From Adiantum capillus-veneris (lineage: Eukaryota; Streptophyta; Polypodiopsida; Polypodiales; Pteridaceae): 64,000 bases of DNA. Made by a program: the position numbers and the translations under genes. The stretch is from NCBI GenBank assembly GCA_014529385.2, contig CM043953.1, positions 70,951,372 through 71,015,371 on the forward strand, given 5' to 3'. The notes beneath the pieces were generated by a model. It was given only the letters and a program-made list of their open reading frames with translations, ran no database searches and was not told the origin of the DNA. Below are positions 60,791 through 64,000 of this stretch, one piece after another. Every line of letters begins with the position of its first letter. Position 1 is the first letter of the stretch.

Positions 60791-61379
60791 AAGAGCAATT
60801 CAAATGGTGGGCATAGTGGGGTCGGGTGAGGGGACTTCATCAGAGTCCCTCTCTGGCCGAGCTTGAGCCTCCATCTGTGTCTGCTATTGTGAGGGGACAA
60901 AGAATCATTGATGAATGGTGGCCTTCTGTGCTCAAGTGCGTCAAAGAAAATGACGACGTCAACCGAGGAGAAAACAGGGGAGGAGGGGAGAGAGGCGACG
61001 CGGATAGATCAGGATTGCATGGCGGGGCTAGCGGGCTGTGACGGGGCTGCGAGTTGGGGTTGGCGGGCTATGGCACGGGTTTTCAAGGCGGTGCTAGCAG
61101 GCTGAGCAAGGTGGGGCGGGCGGGCTGAGGCGAGGCAGACAGGCTGGGGTGAGGCGGGCTGGATAGGACCTGCGTGCTAGATAGGACCTGCGCACTGATG
61201 TTGATAGCAGGCAAGGCAGGCCAGGCAGCACGTGAACTAGCTGGGGGGAGGAGAGCAATGCTGCGACGAAGGGGAATGGCAGTTTCGAACAGGCGGGGAG
61301 GGAGCAGCGTGCGCAGGAAGGGGGGGGATGGGGGCCTCAGGCGATGGCGAGCAAAGCAGCAGCGAGCCTTGTCTCTGTA
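60791..61379. other. GC-rich low-complexity stretch
   Basis: Repeated GGCGGGCTG, GGGGTGAGGCGG-type segments and a 19-bp tandem duplication (GCTAGATAGGACCTGCG at 61170-61200). It is probably the leader of the LINE. No gene is supported. Confidence 0.4.
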
Positions 61380-63490
61380 CACTATAGTTGGGTCCCTCAC
61401 TAGAAAAATTTTGTGGTCTTCGTCTTTGATCCCTTGCTCCTTTAACTCTTGAATTTTTCCACGGATTAACACCTTAATCCTTGGAGCACTCGGAACTGGT
61501 GGTTTCATAAGAGCTTGAGCAGACTGGATGAGCTCCTTGCACATCTTTAACCTCTCTTTTTCATACCCTGGGTGAGGATACGCCAACCATCTATTTTCCT
61601 GCATTTGGTTGGATGCTTCATAAGCTTTCAAGATTGCATCCAAGGGTTCAAATACCTTGTCCACCAAAACAGATCATCCCGACTGTATTACTGATGGTTT
61701 TGTTACAACACCCTTTTCCTAATGGTCTCTTTCTATTCTCAATTGTTCCTTTGTTTGCAGGAATTTGGTTTCCAAAGCTGTTTTTTTCTTTCTCCCTTTT
61801 GGCTTTTATCTTATCTCATTTTGCCTTCCAGGATTTCCTAGGAGTTCTAATAGACAAATTTTCTATCTCGGTTTGGTTGGATGGGATGTTCCTTGCAGTA
61901 TCATGTGCTTGGGCTCTTGTTATCGCATTTATTGGAATAGTTGGTTCTGTTTTTGATCCACTTGAGCTTGGTACAATTCCAATTTTGTTCATGATTGCTT
62001 TCTCTTTGTTATCAGGTTTTTTTGGACAATGCAGAATGCAATGGTCATTCGTATGCCCCTCATAGTAGCCAAAGAGTTTGATACTCTCTCCTTTGTGTGG
62101 ATAACTTCTTGCCCAATGATCACCGCCACATTCATAGCATGGTCCTATTGATGGTGGAGAAGCCTGTGGAGCCCCCATCGATTGTCCTGTTGTTCTAGGA
62201 GGATATTCCCTACGTTTGTAGTTCTGGGTTGCCATGAACATAAGCATATTTTCATTGACCAAGAAATGGTTTTTTGTTGGTTGTGCTATGTATAATGATT
62301 TTGGCATCTTCTCAAAAACCATCCATGGAATTTGTCCCTCAAAAGCATAGGCATTTCCATCAAACCCTCTCTCATAGGTATTGTGTAAATCTTCTCGGTA
62401 TGAAACTACCTCAACCATACTCTGATCAGAAGGTGCTTCTATAGGTTGTGAAATCCGTACCATGGCCCTGTTTTCCTGGGGTAAAGGAGGTTAATTCCCC
62501 AACACAGGTTGAGGGTGTTCCTACCCATGGACTGCGTTATTTTGTCCTACTTGGTATCTCGTAGGGGGTGGTAACTGTTGCCCTCCATGTGGCCCATATT
62601 GTCTTTCTCTAACATAGTTTCTATTATAGAAACATTCATGGGTCTCATGGTTTGTCCATTTTTGTTCAGTAGCACACAACTTCAGTACATGTGGTACATT
62701 TACTCGTGGCCTCTGTTGGATGTTGCACCATTGAGTTGGATGATCTTTCCCACAAGTGTCACATTTTTGGGTGGGTTGTTGTCGTGTGCTTGGGTTCATC
62801 CTGTTTCCTTGGTTCATCCTTTTGATCACTTCCTCAATCACTTGATGAACGTATGACACAGTTGGGTTTTGCCCACCCAGTTTCATTGTGGACTCACTAG
62901 TGGTTGAAGAGGTGCTACTCATCCCTTGGTTTGTGTCCTCCGTCACCTCCCCATATGCCTTGCAATTGTCTACCAAATACAACACCTCTTTTGTGACTTG
63001 CTCAAAAGTAACACATGCCTTTAAGTGCAAGTCTTTTTTGAGAGTGTCATTTCACAATCCTTCTATGAAAAGGACTGACAGTCTCTCATTCTGGAGTAGT
63101 TCTTTAGTAGGGAATCTTTCTATGTATTGATTATATCAAAGTGAGGCTTCCTTCTCCTTTTGTCTAAATTCATAGATCTAGGAGACAGTATTATGCTTAA
63201 TTCCTCTCTTTGAGGATTCCTCAGCAAATTCTCGGAGAAGTTGCTCGATACTTGCAAATTCTAGGTTGTTTAAAGGTTGAAACCAGGTCAAGGCCATTCC
63301 TTCTAGTGTCAGCCCAAATCCTTCATATTAAATATGGAAATTGGCTACCTATTCCGCCCTCAACACTTCTTTGAAAATTGAAACATGAGCATACGGATCC
63401 CCGATCCACTATACTTTTTGGGTGCACACTTTGCCACTTGAGATGGTCGCATGTGTCTGGACTCCGCAACCATCCTCACCATCCCTGGTC
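61380..63490 (-). pseudogene. Ty3/gypsy-type gag pseudogene with variant zinc knuckles (H)
   Basis: Reading right to left: KYSGSG then AHVSIFK-type start (63380-63430), FGLTLEGMALTWFQPL (about 63290-63340), the capsid end YNQYIERFPTKEL and ERLSVLFIEGL (about 63060-63150), then an open stretch (62521-63030) with LHLKACVTFEQVTKEVLYLV. Zinc-binding motifs are CDTCGKDHPTQWC (CX2CX3HX4C) and CYECGGDHWARSYP, the last cysteine replaced by tyrosine. The next open piece (61816-62463) ends in a Ser/Pro-rich tail. 61380-61667 continues with DKVFEPLDAILKAYEASNQM. Protease and polymerase are absent. Two or more frameshifts are present. Confidence 0.8.
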
Positions 63491-63524
63491 CTCCTGGTGC
63501 GGTCTCTCTAGTTTCATATTCTCC

Positions 63525-63990
63525 CATTAGGAAGAGGATGGGGTGTAGGAGAGCCTCTTTACTTGCCATGAGCTTATGGAGGTGATTAACATTTTGACGA
63601 ATAGGTGTACGCCATGTGTGCAAGAATGGTGGGTGTGTAAGAGATGTGTAAGAGTGGTCAAAGGATGCACTTTTTCCCCCAAAAAGGAGGTGTATAATTT
63701 TATTATTTTCGGCCTTCCATAGCTCCCACATATGATCTCCGATTTGAGTGGAGATCATAGATCTGCAATCTACACGTCGAGCTCTTTCCATAGATATGCT
63801 ACATGATTTGGTTTTACCCGCTAGATTCTAAATTCCATATTGGGGGGAAACTTTGAATTCAAATAAACTAGTCGTTTTGCTTGTTTGAATTCAAAAGCTG
63901 TCCTTTGATTACTTTCTTAATACTAAAGGTTTGACTTCCTTAAATTGTCAAATAAAGAGGCCCTCCTAGACCCCATTCTCTTCCTAATGC
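63525..63990 (-). mobile_element. Terminal-inverted-repeat element, copy 2 (466 bp)
   Basis: The ends are CATTAGGAAGAGGATGGGG and CCCCATTCTCTTCCTAATG. It is the inverted counterpart of 57535-58003. It lies at the N-terminal end of gag H (the frame enters it after MGEYETRETAPGG), so it probably inserted into or beside that element. Confidence 0.72.
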
Positions 63991-64000
63991 CCTTGGCACT

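Noticed and set aside
61083-61379. C-terminal part of the 194-codon minus-strand frame (PPSPPFLRTLLPPRLFET and beyond)
   Set aside because: The composition changes abruptly at about 61380 to GC-rich low-complexity sequence. Only the part above 61380 looks like real coding sequence.

Overview
This window is nuclear DNA of a seed plant, almost entirely repetitive. The evidence is abundant plant-type Ty3/gypsy remnants (chromodomain and non-chromodomain types), primer sites complementary to initiator tRNA-Met, a plant LINE ORF1 of the DUF4283/CCHC type, and a captured fragment of a plant CCCH zinc-finger/ankyrin gene. I cannot place the species, or decide monocot versus eudicot. I found no intact host gene, rRNA, tRNA or CRISPR. 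Nearly every coding trace is a pseudogene with stops and frameshifts, so the longest open frames are mostly microsatellite translations.

The left half (about 4.3-35.9 kb) is a four-level nest of LTR retroelements. E1, a minus-strand chromovirus-like gypsy element (4298 to about 35883), is interrupted by E2, a plus-strand LTR element without visible gag-pol (4488-30485, target duplication TTTTT). E2 is interrupted by E3, a minus-strand 19.3-kb Tekay/Del-like chromovirus (10129-29438, target duplication AGATT). E3 is interrupted by E4, a minus-strand element with 155-bp LTRs (16124-20761), just after the reverse transcriptase catalytic motif of E3. Rejoining the outer sequences restores the expected order each time. 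To the left lies E2b, a shorter minus-strand relative of E2 (351-3808), which also provides an uninterrupted version of the site where E3 entered E2.

From 36.9 to 49.2 kb there are plus-strand gypsy remnants. Two direct copies of a chromovirus pol 3' end (F1, F2) are followed by the integrase end of a non-chromodomain gypsy element (G1), a candidate LTR, and a long decayed gag-pro-RT-RNaseH-integrase (G2). From 49.4 to 57.5 kb the DNA is AT-rich, with E4-like sequence, an unidentified minus-strand coding trace, tandem repeats and a LINE reverse transcriptase pseudogene. The right end (57.5-64 kb) carries a LINE ORF1 pseudogene and a gypsy gag pseudogene between two inverted copies of a roughly 467-bp terminal-inverted-repeat element.

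The points most worth a second look are the gene fragment captured inside E2, the unexplained coding tract between primer site and gag of E3, the recurring GATTTAGGCAGCAC-type motif array in the E2 family, and (CT)n tracts that always lie on the sense strand of the retroelements.
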